A stretch of 64,000 bases of DNA from Acaryochloris sp. CCMEE 5410 (GCF_000238775.2 NZ_AFEJ02000001.1:2914001-2978000); one strand, 5' to 3'. Shown: positions 25,003 through 36,386, numbered from the stretch's first letter. Notes: a model not told the origin generated them from the letters alone. Program-made: numbers and translations.

Positions 25003-25842
25003 TTACCCCAATTCAATCCCCATCCAGCGATACAGCCACAAAATTCCCTGCTGATATCCCGTCCAAATATGAACCCCTGACATCATGCACAGCAATGCTC
25101 CCAGCACGAGAAACGGGCCAAAAGGAATCACTTGAAACTTGCCCAGTTTGCCAAATACCCGGCCTCCTATCCCCACCACTGACCCTACCAAACAGGCGAG
25201 AAACAGAGTCAGTAAAACATATCGCCACCCTAACCAAGCCCCAATCATCGCCATTAGTTTGCTATCGCCACCGCCCATGGCAACACGGCCAAACGCTAGG
25301 CTCGCCAGAAAGCCGATTACATCAATCAGCCAGATCCCCGCAATCACCCCCAAAGCACCAAAGGTAAAACCTTGGGCTGCCCCCGTTAGGCCATTTTGAT
25401 GCCAGCCCACTAGGGTCTGAAAGGTGATGCCCGAAATTACCCCCAATTGGGTTAAGGGGTTGGGCAATAACATCACATCTAAGTCAATCAGAGCAAGGGC
25501 AATCAGGACGCTGGCAAATAGCCAATAGCCCAAGGTTTGCAGTTGATAACCAAATAGCAGAAAAATCCCCAGAAACATACAGGCCGTAGCCGCTTCAACC
25601 AAGGGATACCGACTGGCAATCGGGGTCTTACAATAGCGACATTTGCCTTGGAGCCACAGCCAACCTAGCACAGGGACATTGTCATAGGGTTTTAGGGGGG
25701 TGTGACATTTGGGACAACGAGAGGGGGGATGAAGAAGAGATAAGCCTTCGGGTAGCCGATAAATCACGACGTTCAAGAAGCTACCCACTGAAGCCCCCAG
25801 GCTTACCACCAGTCCATAGATAAAGATTTCTGCCCAACTCAT
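25003..25842 (-). CDS. pilD: Type IV prepilin peptidase (A24 family)
   Basis: A 279-residue membrane aspartic protease that cleaves and N-methylates type IV prepilins. The cytoplasmic zinc domain has C43-x2-C46 and C68-x2-C71. The catalytic aspartates are in ALIDLDVMLLPNP near residue 120 and in the GGGD motif at residues 190-193. About eight membrane helices are visible. All key residues are present, so the enzyme should be active. It is one gene on its own; pilus genes are not nearby. Confidence 0.94.
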   Translation of the reverse strand: MSWAEIFIYGLVVSLGASVGSFLNVVIYRLPEGLSLLHPPSRCPKCHTPLKPYDNVPVLGWLWLQGKCRYCKTPIASRYPLVEAATACMFLGIFLLFGYQLQTLGYWLFASVLIALALIDLDVMLLPNPLTQLGVISGITFQTLVGWHQNGLTGAAQGFTFGALGVIAGIWLIDVIGFLASLAFGRVAMGGGDSKLMAMIGAWLGWRYVLLTLFLACLVGSVVGIGGRVFGKLGKFQVIPFGPFLVLGALLCMMSGVHIWTGYQQGILWLYRWMGIELG

Positions 25843-25972
25843 AGCTTTGTACGCATAGATATCCAGATCGCCGAGGGGATCAGGGCTATCTTTTGAGTGC
25901 TTCTCCTGAATGTTTGAAGGGAGATAACCTCTACTAGTGAAGGGCCACTCCTATAGGCAGGATACCCACTCT

Positions 25973-26257
25973 CTAATTGAGTTCGATATCTTCAGGTTGG
26001 GAGGACTCGTCGTTCTCCATATCCTCGACAGAAATAAAACATTCATGGGGGAGCAATATCGGATGCTCAGAGAAAATGAGTTGCCCACGCCCAGTGTTTC
26101 GATCCATCGCCACCCCAGTCGGAGATTGTGCGTCCACATGAATTTGGCAATAGGCTTGATAGGTTGCGCGAGCAGAGGCCAACATCACATCTGGGGAGGG
26201 TAATTGCACAGACTCAGAATGCCGATTCGGGTCAGGGGGATTATGAACGTATGTCAC
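25973..26257 (-). CDS. Small hypothetical protein
   Basis: A 94-residue frame from a GTG start. The composition looks protein-like: a helix DVMLASARATYQAYCQIHVD, a GRGQLIFSEHPILLPHECF stretch, and an acidic tail (EDMENDESSQPEDIEL). No family is recognised and the region also has open frames on the other strand, so reality of the gene is uncertain. Confidence 0.4.
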   Translation of the reverse strand: MTYVHNPPDPNRHSESVQLPSPDVMLASARATYQAYCQIHVDAQSPTGVAMDRNTGRGQLIFSEHPILLPHECFISVEDMENDESSQPEDIELN

Positions 26258-26675
26258 TCGAATATCCCTGTTTTACTAGGTTTAATTACCTGTAATTTGT
26301 AGCAAGAAACCCCTATTTCAGCAAGAGCAAAGCCTATATTTATCGACAAAAATTTGTACTTATTCTCAATTTTTTAGACCCATAAACAGCAAAAACGATG
26401 ACAATTTTTGCGAAAAAATCTCTTGCATTAGCCTGACCATAACCCCGCCGCCAGATATTCATATCCGCAGCGCTCACTGATTTTAAGGGCAATAAAACGA
26501 AATTATTCTAAAATGCGATGGACATATTATGGTTGTTTCCGTCTGCATAGACAAAAGAATGGCCAATCATGGGGACACCTAGGGATTCGGCTTTATCCCT
26601 AATCGCGATCGCACGCTTTACCTAAGTTAGTGAAGTTGTGCATACTGACCTCTACACCTTGGATTTAACTCAACC
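26258..26675. other. Intergenic region upstream of the DUF3352 gene
   Basis: This 418-base region is AT-rich in its first half and contains a HIP1 octamer near 26608. It carries the promoter for the gene at 26676. No ORF, tRNA or hairpin stands out. Confidence 0.45.
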
Positions 26676-28361
26676 ATGAGCGAACGACCCACTCGACCGA
26701 CCCGACCCAACCCATCTAAGCTGGCTAAGCGCAAGCCGAAGAAAGCTCAGTCCCGGACTTTGCTGTTGACGTTAGGTGGTGCGGCATTGCTGGTCGTGGG
26801 CGGGGCGCTTGCCTTCTTTTTTCTCCGAGGGAATGACGATAAAGCGGGGCCGTTACCCCTAGGGGCCAAAGTGGTGCCTAGAGACGTCATGCTCAGCGTC
26901 ACCCTCAACACTGAGGGCGGTAAATGGCAACAAGTCGCCCAGTTCGGGACCACCGATACTCAGAAAACGTTGCAAGACCAGCTCCAGCAGCTAGAGAAAG
27001 ACGTATTGGAACCCAATGGCCTGTCCTATAAAGCCAATATCCAACCCTGGGCAACCAATCAACTGACCATGGCGCTCTTGCCTCCCACGGTGGACTCCGT
27101 TGAGGAGCAAAGCCAGCAGGCCACAATTTGGGTGGTGCCCATCCGCGATCAAGGCCAGTTCGAAAAAGTATTTCAAAACAAGCTCACGTCGGCTAATTCA
27201 GCAGATACGCGCACCTATAAAAACACGGAGGTGTACGAATTTGAAGCAGATGATGGCAATCGCTATGGCTTTGCCACTTTAGATAATCGCTGGTTAGTAT
27301 TTACCGCTGCCGATGCTCCTATTAATGCCGTCATTGATACCTATAAAGGGAAGCCAGCCTTAGCCGATGTGCCCCGGTATCAAGAAGCCCTCAAAGAGAT
27401 CGAAAACGACGCTGCGATCGCAAAGGTCTATATTAATGTCCCCATCGCCGCCGCTCAGATGAGTCGTGTGCCCTTATCTCCAGCCAGCCAAGAACGTATT
27501 CAGAGTGTTCAGGGCATTGGCTCCACCCTGATGGTGGTTAAGGATGGCATCCAATTTAAGGCGATCTCCTGGCTCAAGCCCGATGCCAAGGACACCCTAA
27601 AGGCCAAAAATGAGGCCAAAGATATTGCCAAGCATTTACCCGACGATACGTTATTGATGACCTCGGGGGGGAATTTCCAGCAAGTCTGGCGGGACTATGC
27701 CCAGGGAAACTTAGCCAAGCTGGTGTTTCCCCTGAATCCTAAAGCTTGGAATGATGACCTCAGCAAACGAACGGGCATTGACTTTAATAACCAGTTTGTC
27801 AGCTGGATGGATGGAGAATTCTCTAGTGCCATCATTCCTGCCCAAACTGACGATAAAAAAGGGGTCGGGATCGTCTTCTTAGCCAAAGCCAAAGACCGGA
27901 CCACCGCCAACCAGGCCTTTCGGGACCTAGATAATGCCATGCGCGAGCGCTTTGATTTTCTCGTGACTGAATCCAAAGTGGGGAATAAAACCGTTACGAA
28001 CTGGAAGGTTCCCCCTGGACTCCCCATTGCCAGCCATGGCTGGTTGGATAATGACGTGGCCTTTTTTACCCTGGGAGCACCGATTGCCAACCGCTTACTG
28101 CCAGCTCCGAAGAAAAATTTAACCCAAGCAGAGAGTTTTCAGGGGGCCACCACTTCAGATTTAGATCCGAATAACGGCCATTTCTATATTGATATGCCGC
28201 GTATGTTGGGGTTGCTCGATACCAATCCCCTGCTGCCCAAACTGACGCCCGACACCACAAAATTTATGAAAGGGATCGAAACGATTGGTGTAACGACCGC
28301 TATCAACAATGAGTGGAGTACGCGCTACGACATTCATGTCAAACTAAAGAAAGAATCATAG
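26676..28361 (+). CDS. DUF3352 membrane-anchored protein
   Basis: A 561-residue protein found across cyanobacteria. The first 27 residues are strongly basic (RPTRPTRPNPSKLAKRKPKKAQSR); a single membrane helix follows at about 28-50, so the bulk is outside the cytoplasm. The DUF3352 domain occupies most of the remainder, with MLSVTLNTEGGKWQQVAQFGT near residue 70 and NNQFVSWMDGEFSSAII near 370. Its function is not known. It starts a rightward run with pterin dehydratase and rsmG, with 47-base and 23-base gaps. Confidence 0.85.
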   Translation: MSERPTRPTRPNPSKLAKRKPKKAQSRTLLLTLGGAALLVVGGALAFFFLRGNDDKAGPLPLGAKVVPRDVMLSVTLNTEGGKWQQVAQFGTTDTQKTLQDQLQQLEKDVLEPNGLSYKANIQPWATNQLTMALLPPTVDSVEEQSQQATIWVVPIRDQGQFEKVFQNKLTSANSADTRTYKNTEVYEFEADDGNRYGFATLDNRWLVFTAADAPINAVIDTYKGKPALADVPRYQEALKEIENDAAIAKVYINVPIAAAQMSRVPLSPASQERIQSVQGIGSTLMVVKDGIQFKAISWLKPDAKDTLKAKNEAKDIAKHLPDDTLLMTSGGNFQQVWRDYAQGNLAKLVFPLNPKAWNDDLSKRTGIDFNNQFVSWMDGEFSSAIIPAQTDDKKGVGIVFLAKAKDRTTANQAFRDLDNAMRERFDFLVTESKVGNKTVTNWKVPPGLPIASHGWLDNDVAFFTLGAPIANRLLPAPKKNLTQAESFQGATTSDLDPNNGHFYIDMPRMLGLLDTNPLLPKLTPDTTKFMKGIETIGVTTAINNEWSTRYDIHVKLKKES

Positions 28362-28408
28362 TCGCGCAGGTGCGGCAAACCCACAAGCTTAAGATTGGAG
28401 GTTCCCCG

Positions 28409-28687
28409 ATGGCTGCGAAGTTAGATGATGCGACCATTCGTGAACGGGCACAGACGCTCACGGGTTGGACAACAGATGGTCAATCCCTGAAGATTACCCG
28501 CAAGTTCAAAGATTTTTTGGCAGCTATGGCTTTTGTAAATAGCTTGGTAGATCCTGCCGAGGCTGCTGGCCATCACCCTGATATTTACATCAGCTACAAC
28601 CGGGTCGATATTACCCTCACCACCCATGATGCGGGGGGCTTGACGGAGATGGATTTCCGCATGGCCCAAACCATTTCTAATCTGTAG
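28409..28687 (+). CDS. phhB: 4a-hydroxytetrahydrobiopterin dehydratase (pterin carbinolamine dehydratase)
   Basis: A 92-residue PCD/DCoH protein that recycles hydroxylated pterin cofactors. The family's active-site stretch is present near residues 53-70, with [24 protein letters not shown] carrying the His-His pair. GGAGG placed 7 bases before ATG 28409 fixes the start. No aromatic amino acid hydroxylase is nearby; in cyanobacteria this protein can also serve carotenoid or carboxysome-related pterin chemistry, which cannot be judged here. It probably shares a transcript with DUF3352 and rsmG. Confidence 0.92.
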   Translation: MAAKLDDATIRERAQTLTGWTTDGQSLKITRKFKDFLAAMAFVNSLVDPAEAAGHHPDIYISYNRVDITLTTHDAGGLTEMDFRMAQTISNL

Positions 28688-28710
28688 GTCTGGCCCCGAA
28701 CAGACCACCC

Positions 28711-29481
28711 ATGAGCAACGGCACCCTACCGAATCGATCTGATGTGTGGTTGCAATCTTTGGGCTGGCAGCCTACCCCTGAGCAGGAGCAGCAGTTTGAA
28801 CGGCTATTTCAGCAAATCGTCCAGGCCAATCAGCAGCTTAATTTAACCCGAATTACGGATCCGCCAGACTTCTGGGAAAAACATTTGTGGGATTCTCTCG
28901 TCGGTATTGCGCCTTGGCTACTGACAGAATCTCCTCCGCAAGGGCAGGTTGGCTTCTCGGTAGACAACAGCCGCCCCTTGAAGGTGATTGATATTGGGAC
29001 GGGAGGTGGGTTTCCAGGGCTACCCATCGCCATTATTAAACCCACCTGGTCCATCACCCTCCTCGACGCCACCCAAAAGAAGCTGACTTTTTTGCAACAG
29101 GTGACGGCAGAGCTGGGCTTAGAGAATGTGGGGATGTGTTGCGATCGCGCCGAAAATCTAGGCCAACAGTCTCCCTATCGAGAATCCTTTGATCTCGCCG
29201 TTATTCGGGCCGTAGGTCCAGCTTCTGTCTGTGCTGAATACGCCCTCCCTCTATTGGCATTGCAGGGCTATGCTGTCCTGTATCGCGGCCAATGGACCAC
29301 AGAAGAGCAGGAGGGCTTAATGACAGCCCTCTCAAAACTGGGAGGCGAACTAGTTACCGTATCACCTGTAAAAATGCCCCATTCTCAAGGCATTCGCCAC
29401 TGTATCTATCTGCGTAAGATTAAGACCACAGATCCTAAATTCCCTCGGCGTGTGGGTGTACCTGCCCGAAAGCCCCTGTAA
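28711..29481 (+). CDS. rsmG: 16S rRNA m7G527 methyltransferase
   Basis: A 256-residue RsmG (GidB) enzyme that methylates G527 of 16S rRNA with SAM. The motif [17 protein letters not shown] near residue 91 is the SAM site, and the [20 protein letters not shown] sequence near 45 is the family marker. The C-terminal part ends in [11 protein letters not shown], normal for cyanobacterial members. It follows the pterin dehydratase gene closely. Confidence 0.95.
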   Translation: MSNGTLPNRSDVWLQSLGWQPTPEQEQQFERLFQQIVQANQQLNLTRITDPPDFWEKHLWDSLVGIAPWLLTESPPQGQVGFSVDNSRPLKVIDIGTGGGFPGLPIAIIKPTWSITLLDATQKKLTFLQQVTAELGLENVGMCCDRAENLGQQSPYRESFDLAVIRAVGPASVCAEYALPLLALQGYAVLYRGQWTTEEQEGLMTALSKLGGELVTVSPVKMPHSQGIRHCIYLRKIKTTDPKFPRRVGVPARKPL

Positions 29482-29525
29482 TTTCACACCTATTCATGGC
29501 TGGTTTATACACCTAAAAATTCAGG

Positions 29526-30206
29526 TTATCGATAGGCTTCTAAGCCGCCAATCCAGGTAACGAGAGCCCGGCGGGTGCCTTCAGTCATAGCGGTGACGCG
29601 ATGTAGGGTATAGCTAGGAAAAATAACCAGGGTGCCCCGAGAACGAGGCATCAGCACAGGCTTTTGAGTGGCATGAAGTTCCAGCCCACCGCCCACATAG
29701 GTCTCTGGATCGGAAAGCTGCACAGAGACAGACAACTTTCGCAAACCACTGCGCCGAGACCCAATATCCTGATGCCAGGTGTAATGTCCGCCGGGTTCAT
29801 ATTCCGTAAGCTGAATGGAGCTTTCAAATCCATCCAGCCGAAACTGCCAGTTCTCAGCATTCACCTGAGCAACGTGATGCATAATCTTCTCGTAGATCCA
29901 AACGCTGTCAGGGTGGTCGTTTAACCGCAACCACCGCAGGGTGCTATCTCGGGTGGCTTTATGAACAGATTTACCCCCCACTTCTCCGGTCATAGCTTTG
30001 ACTTGGGAGAAATAGGTTTCAATGGTGTCGCATTCGCGATCGCTAAAGCAATGCTCTAGGGCGACGTATTTGCTGATGGTGGCTTGGTTGGGATTGTCGG
30101 AAACAAATTGAATTTTGGTCTCCACCTGCCGATCCATCAGCTGAATGTTATAGACCTGTTGGTTGATGACTTTATATTCAACGTTTGATTGGGCGAGGTC
30201 TGGCAT
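29526..30206 (-). CDS. 2-oxoglutarate/Fe(II) dioxygenase, prolyl 4-hydroxylase type
   Basis: A 226-residue oxygenase. The iron site H-x-D is in YTWHQDIGS near residue 140, and the distal His in SYTLHRVTAM near 200, followed by the RRALVTWIGG stretch with the Arg that binds 2-oxoglutarate. The sequence GHYTWHQDIG...LSVSVQLSDPETYVGGGLEL is like the PKHD/PiuC hydroxylase group. Substrate unknown. It is convergent with rsmG; 44 bases separate the stops. Confidence 0.87.
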   Translation of the reverse strand: MPDLAQSNVEYKVINQQVYNIQLMDRQVETKIQFVSDNPNQATISKYVALEHCFSDRECDTIETYFSQVKAMTGEVGGKSVHKATRDSTLRWLRLNDHPDSVWIYEKIMHHVAQVNAENWQFRLDGFESSIQLTEYEPGGHYTWHQDIGSRRSGLRKLSVSVQLSDPETYVGGGLELHATQKPVLMPRSRGTLVIFPSYTLHRVTAMTEGTRRALVTWIGGLEAYR

Positions 30207-30397
30207 AAGAACTTAGACAAGGAGAAATCGGCTGTTGATTGAAATTCTACCTGCATTCCCCGCTTTAGCCTTGAGAGTGCAGCCTTTCTTCAGCTTGCAT
30301 CAAAGAACGGGTAACGATTGCTAAAAAGAGAATCGATGGCTCTTTTGCACGCGCCCTCTATGGGGTGCGATCTCACCCCGTATCTTTCCCTCACCCC

Positions 30398-30820
30398 CTA
30401 CCCCTGAAGCACAGACAAATATGACTGCTCACCATACTCCAACAACTTTAGATCCTGGGTAACCAGCGTCCCATTCAAGATACGAGCTGTAGCTGCCAAG
30501 ATCCGATCCGCTGGATCACCATGAATTCGTCCTGGTAATCGGGAGCTTTCAATCGCGATTTCTGGTGTTAAAGGCAATAATCTAAGTCCAGGGGCAGCCA
30601 AAGCCTCCCGCACCCAGTCCAGACACCCTTTCGATAATCGCAACCGTCCCTTCGACTCCAACATGCCAACTTCCCAAACTGAGATAGCACATACCCCTAA
30701 CTGCGCCGATTGACTAGCTTGCTCAATGGCAGATAGCCCCTCAGTGGATAAACGTTCCACATTCCCATTGAGTAACCAAATCCAAATATGAGTATCCAAT
30801 ACCAGTAAGTCTTGGGTCAC
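30398..30820 (-). CDS. PIN-domain toxin (VapC-like)
   Basis: A 140-residue PIN-domain ribonuclease of the VapC type. The acidic metal ligands are D8 (VLDTHIWIWLLNG), a Glu in SVWEVGMLESKGRL near residue 50, Asp in GDPADRILAATARI near 103, and the closing LVTQDLKLLEY. PIN toxins cleave tRNA or rRNA when freed from their antitoxin. The start overlaps the stop of the antitoxin gene by 4 bases (ATGA), so translation is coupled. Confidence 0.9.
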   Translation of the reverse strand: MTQDLLVLDTHIWIWLLNGNVERLSTEGLSAIEQASQSAQLGVCAISVWEVGMLESKGRLRLSKGCLDWVREALAAPGLRLLPLTPEIAIESSRLPGRIHGDPADRILAATARILNGTLVTQDLKLLEYGEQSYLSVLQG

Positions 30821-31056
30821 TCAGCATCAGCCTCCCAAACCTCATCCACAGGTGAGATAATATCGCCCGTTACCTGCACCGTGTCCTTCATATAGCCCAC
30901 AATTGAGGTTTTGCAATCATCATCAACGGGCACTAACTTAGCCACGGGTTGTCCATGTTTGGTAATCACAATTTCTTCATGGGTCTGTTGCACTTGATCC
31001 ATCAGCTTCAAACATCGGGCTTTGAATTGCCCAGCTCCGATCTGTTGCATATTCAA
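30817..31056 (-). CDS. Phd/YefM-family antitoxin
   Basis: A 79-residue antitoxin. The Phd pattern is MQQIGAGQFKARCLKLMDQVQQTHEEIVITKHGQPVAKLVPV; the N-terminal half binds DNA as a dimer and the acidic tail (SPVDEVWEADAE) masks the toxin. It overlaps the PIN toxin gene by 4 bases. The operon is autoregulated in known cases. Confidence 0.92.
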   Translation of the reverse strand: MNMQQIGAGQFKARCLKLMDQVQQTHEEIVITKHGQPVAKLVPVDDDCKTSIVGYMKDTVQVTGDIISPVDEVWEADAE

Positions 31057-31154
31057 GCCTTTGCAAAACAGCTTACTCTAGTATAAACACAACCATGGTC
31101 ATACTAAATAGGTCATATTTAAACTTACATCAATATGTCGCTATTAAAATAAAT

Positions 31155-31478
31155 TCAAACACAAGGTACTGCATGAACTTGAATATCAACATTTAGTGTC
31201 TTCCGAAGAACCGTAAATATTGCATTTAAGCTATCCATCGTTGGATTCCCCTTGGCTGAAAGCATCCGATAAAGACTCTTGATGGGCTTATTGGCTTCAA
31301 TGGCAAGTTGTTCAAAACCAACCGTTGCATTAACCAAATCCCTAAGTATCAATCGAGCCATATCTGGCTCACCATTGAGCAGCAAGTATGCAGCCTCATC
31401 CAGTAAAGCAGTTGCAAACTCCGGCTCCGATTGTACTCGGGCATAAATCGTTTCTTTAAAATCTTTGGTTAGTGCCAT
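31155..31478 (-). CDS. HigA-like antitoxin, apparently orphan
   Basis: A 107-residue protein of the putative addiction-module antidote family. The C-terminal helix-turn-helix is VGFEQLAIEANKPIKSLYRMLSAKGNPTMDSLNAIFTVLRKTLNV. Family members usually follow a RelE/HigB-like toxin, but none is visible here; the gene follows CRY-DASH by 11 bases and stands 98 bases before the Phd antitoxin. It may have lost its toxin or control the neighbouring genes. Confidence 0.8.
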   Translation of the reverse strand: MALTKDFKETIYARVQSEPEFATALLDEAAYLLLNGEPDMARLILRDLVNATVGFEQLAIEANKPIKSLYRMLSAKGNPTMDSLNAIFTVLRKTLNVDIQVHAVPCV

Positions 31479-31489
31479 GGTGATGACTT

Positions 31490-32944
31490 CTAGCGATTTA
31501 CCACTCGGTTATAAATCTGCTCATTCACCTTCGCCGATTGCCACAAATCCACCATCGGCTCTGGATAATCCTTTCCCACCGTCAAGCCAAACATCTCCTG
31601 CTCCAATGCCGTTAACTGCCAAGGCGTCTGCACCTGTCCCCCCGGTACATTCTGCAACTCCGGTAACCAATGGCGTACATAATCCCCTTGCGGGTCACAG
31701 TCCTTCGCCTGTTTAACAATATTGAAAAACCGAAAACCACGGGCATCATTCCCCACTCCCGCCGCATAATTCCAATTGCCCCAATTGCTACAGACATCGT
31801 AATCAATCAGGCAAGATTCAAACCATTCCGCCCCCATCTGCCAATTCAGACCCAAATTCTTGGTTAAAAAGCTGGCCACATTCTGCCGTCCCCGATTCGA
31901 CATAAACCCCGTCGCCGCTAACTCCCGCATATTGGCATCAATCAGCGGAAACCCCGTCTGGCCCGTTTGCCATTTCTCAAAGGTTTCGCGGTTGTCCTGC
32001 CAGGGCAATGCCAGCCCCTGCAACCCCGACAACCGAAAGACCCGCTTGCCATGCTTGGCACAAATAAACCGAAAATAATCCCGCCAGATCAGCTCAAAAA
32101 TCAGCCAGTACGTAGAGTTATTCTTCACCCGCTCCTGCTCATAGGCTTTCACCTGCTGGTGAATATAGCGCGGCGATACACAGCCCAAGGCAAACCACGG
32201 CGAAAACTTGGTGGAATTATTCGGCTGCAGCATCCCATTGCGGGTTTCCTTATACTGCTTGAGGCAATCCTGCTCCCAGATATAGTCTTGCAATCGCGCC
32301 AGTGCGGCCGTTTCTCCCCCAGAAAACTGCATCATTGCCCTGGGGTCTAGCTTAGGAGACGATAATCCCCAGTCCTCCAGTTGGGGCAACTCGCCTGGGT
32401 CAATATCTGGCAGTGCCGATAAAGACTGGGGAGCGGGAAAGGGGGCTTTAGGTTTGGCAGATTTCTCCACCTGCTTGCGGAACTGGGTGAATACTTCCGG
32501 CAGCTCTCGAATCGGGAAAGGCAGTTGTTCTGGGTGAAAGAGGGTACTGCTCCAAAATCGTAGGCACTCAATGCCTAGATCCGCTAAAGCGGTGCGCAGA
32601 CGAGTCTCGACGTTTATCTCTTCAGCGGTGACTTCTCGGTTAAAATATACCACTTCTACATTCAAGGCTTGGGCCAACTCCGGTACAACCGTTTCGGGAT
32701 AGCCCTGGCGCAGGATCAGATCGCTCTGCTTGCCCCGCAGAGATTGACGCAAATCTGCCACACTCTCCAATAAAAACTGGGCTCTAAACGGTCCCGTTTT
32801 GGGAAAGCCAAAGGGAGTTAGGCCGAACTGACGGGGGTCAAAGCAGTAGCAAGGAATCACATCCGCATTGGAACGCACCGCTTGATGGAGCGGTGCATGG
32901 TCATGGAGCCGCAAGTCATTGCGAAACCAAATGAGGACTCGCAC
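31490..32944 (-). CDS. Cryptochrome DASH
   Basis: A 484-residue FAD photoreceptor of the photolyase/cryptochrome family. It opens MRVLIWFRNDLRLHDHAPL (residues 1-19). FAD-domain markers are GCVSPRYIHQQVKAYEQERVKNNSTYWLIFELIWRDYFRF near residue 265, and GFPLIDANMRELAATGFMSNRGRQNVASFL near 345. The latter with QNVASFLTKNLGLNW is the DASH form. These proteins repair cyclobutane dimers in single-stranded DNA and may sense blue light. The GTG start is 2 bases after the TolC-like stop, so the two are probably co-expressed. Confidence 0.9.
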   Translation of the reverse strand: MRVLIWFRNDLRLHDHAPLHQAVRSNADVIPCYCFDPRQFGLTPFGFPKTGPFRAQFLLESVADLRQSLRGKQSDLILRQGYPETVVPELAQALNVEVVYFNREVTAEEINVETRLRTALADLGIECLRFWSSTLFHPEQLPFPIRELPEVFTQFRKQVEKSAKPKAPFPAPQSLSALPDIDPGELPQLEDWGLSSPKLDPRAMMQFSGGETAALARLQDYIWEQDCLKQYKETRNGMLQPNNSTKFSPWFALGCVSPRYIHQQVKAYEQERVKNNSTYWLIFELIWRDYFRFICAKHGKRVFRLSGLQGLALPWQDNRETFEKWQTGQTGFPLIDANMRELAATGFMSNRGRQNVASFLTKNLGLNWQMGAEWFESCLIDYDVCSNWGNWNYAAGVGNDARGFRFFNIVKQAKDCDPQGDYVRHWLPELQNVPGGQVQTPWQLTALEQEMFGLTVGKDYPEPMVDLWQSAKVNEQIYNRVVNR

Positions 32945-32946
32945 CC

Positions 32947-34641
32947 TTATCCCCCTAGAGGCGTTACACCACTAACGGGTTGAGCAAAGCTCGTGGCTCT
33001 CTGGAGGGCGATTAAAGCTCGGTTATAGTTCAAAATGGCGGAAATCAAGTTGCCCTTGGCTTGGGTTAGGGAGTTTTCAGCACTGGTCACATCTAACTGA
33101 GTACCAATCCCAGCACTAGATCGCAACCGCGCCAAGGCTAGACTTTCTTCTGCCAGCTGGACACTGCTTTGGGCCGTATTGATATTGCGTAAATTCGATT
33201 GCAGATCGGCATAGGCTTGCTCCACCTCAAACCGCAGATCATTTTTGGTATCGGCAAATTGAGTTTCTGCGATCGCAATATTCTCTTCCTGCTGCGCCGC
33301 ATTGGACTTCGCTGCTCCGCCATCAAAAAAGTTGATGGAGACCTGCAGCCCCACTGAGTAGCCAAAGGCACCAGACACATCATCATCCAGCTCATCCACT
33401 ACTTCCGCGCTAGCAAAAGCCTGCAGTTGGGGTTTATTGGCCGCTAGGGCAACACGGCGCTGCTGCTGAGCCAAACGGCGTTGACTGAGAAGTTGCGCCA
33501 GCTCTACCCGATTTTGAAGAGCCAACACAATACTGTCTTCTAAGTTCAACAGCCAGCCACCCGCAATATTAACCTGATCTGCCGCCGACAGGTTGACCGT
33601 TTCCTTGATATTGAGCCGCTGGGCCAGTTGCCGTTGGGCAATTTTCTGGAGGTTTTCGGCCTGGGTGGCATTTTGGATCGTATCCGCTAGCTGAACTTCC
33701 GCCTGCAGCACATCAAACTTGGTGCCAATCCCAGCCTGCTCCCGTACCCTGGCCACCTCTAGGCTGGCCTCCGCATTGCGGACGGCATCTTTCGAAACGG
33801 TAATCAGGGCTGAGGACTGCTGCAGATTGTAGTAGTCATTCGCCACATCTAACCGCAATTGCTCAAGCTGTCGCTTTAGCTCTAACTCAGAAATTTTGAC
33901 CTGGGCCTTGGCGGCCTCAATTTGCCCGGACCGGAACCCTGACGTGTAGATATTGTAGGTAGCCGAGATCGTCCCCTGAATACGATTCGAAATCCCCCCT
34001 TGGTTCCCTTGGCTAATCGGTACCGCTGCAATGGGCTGCAACGGGGTTACATTCGTAATGGCAAAGGAGGTTGCACTGGTATTGGCCCGCAATTGCAGCT
34101 GCTGAATTTGCTGATCAAAAATTTGTTGTTGACTCTGGTTTTGATCCTGCTGTAACCGCAACTGTAGTTGCTGAATATCGATAGACAGTTCTTGCTGGGA
34201 TTGAAACTGTTGGGTTTGCAAACTGAGCAACGTTCGCTGCTGGGCTTGGAGTTGTGCCGCTGCATCTACCTGAATCGGCGTTTGGTTGAGAAGAAAATTA
34301 GCGGAATCCGTCCGGGTCAAAGCCGACTGCACACTCAGGGTGGGCCAATTAGCTGCTTTCGCCTGGGATAAAAAACTCTGGTTTTGCTGCAGCTGCAACT
34401 CCGTAACTTGTAGGGTCAGATTATTGCGCAGAGCCAGCTCATAGGCCTGCTGGAGGGTGAGGGGCTGATCGAGGTTAATCTCTACATCTGAGGCTTGCGT
34501 GGGTACACTCAACAAGGAGGAGTCTCGGTTCAGCTTAGATTCTGGTGCAGTTGCCTCAGGGGTCTGCCCTAAAGACGGCTGTATCCCAAGGCCAATCAGG
34601 GCTATTCCTAAACCCGCCGCCAGATAAAGTCGGATCACCAT
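32947..34641 (-). CDS. TolC-family outer membrane efflux protein
   Basis: A 564-residue TolC-like protein. A signal peptide of about 25 residues (AAGLGIALIGLGIQPSLGQ) precedes the domain. Two OEP repeats follow, with LTLQQAYELALRNNLTLQVTELQ near residue 60 and SIVLALQNRVELAQLLSQR near 375. Each ends in helices rich in Gln/Leu (LQQ...QLQLRLQQDQNQSQQQ). Such channels work with RND, ABC or MFS pumps in drug, metal or protein export. No pump gene is next to it. It is the first gene of a tight run with CRY-DASH and the HigA-like gene. Confidence 0.9.
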   Translation of the reverse strand: MVIRLYLAAGLGIALIGLGIQPSLGQTPEATAPESKLNRDSSLLSVPTQASDVEINLDQPLTLQQAYELALRNNLTLQVTELQLQQNQSFLSQAKAANWPTLSVQSALTRTDSANFLLNQTPIQVDAAAQLQAQQRTLLSLQTQQFQSQQELSIDIQQLQLRLQQDQNQSQQQIFDQQIQQLQLRANTSATSFAITNVTPLQPIAAVPISQGNQGGISNRIQGTISATYNIYTSGFRSGQIEAAKAQVKISELELKRQLEQLRLDVANDYYNLQQSSALITVSKDAVRNAEASLEVARVREQAGIGTKFDVLQAEVQLADTIQNATQAENLQKIAQRQLAQRLNIKETVNLSAADQVNIAGGWLLNLEDSIVLALQNRVELAQLLSQRRLAQQQRRVALAANKPQLQAFASAEVVDELDDDVSGAFGYSVGLQVSINFFDGGAAKSNAAQQEENIAIAETQFADTKNDLRFEVEQAYADLQSNLRNINTAQSSVQLAEESLALARLRSSAGIGTQLDVTSAENSLTQAKGNLISAILNYNRALIALQRATSFAQPVSGVTPLGG

Positions 34642-34790
34642 ATTGTTGGACCTATCAATTCTCTGCTCATACGCTATGGGGATCGGCTTAATTCCACCTT
34701 AAAACCACTTAGAGTCGCAAATCTCAGTGTAAACCATTGTCTGTGATCGCCTCTGTTACATAGAGATGGCATACAGAGATTAGTAAGGTT

Positions 34791-36386
<1,596 letters not shown>

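Noticed and set aside
31155-31478. A full HigBA pair next to CRY-DASH
   Set aside because: Only the antitoxin-type protein is present; no RelE/HigB-like toxin was found within reach on either strand.
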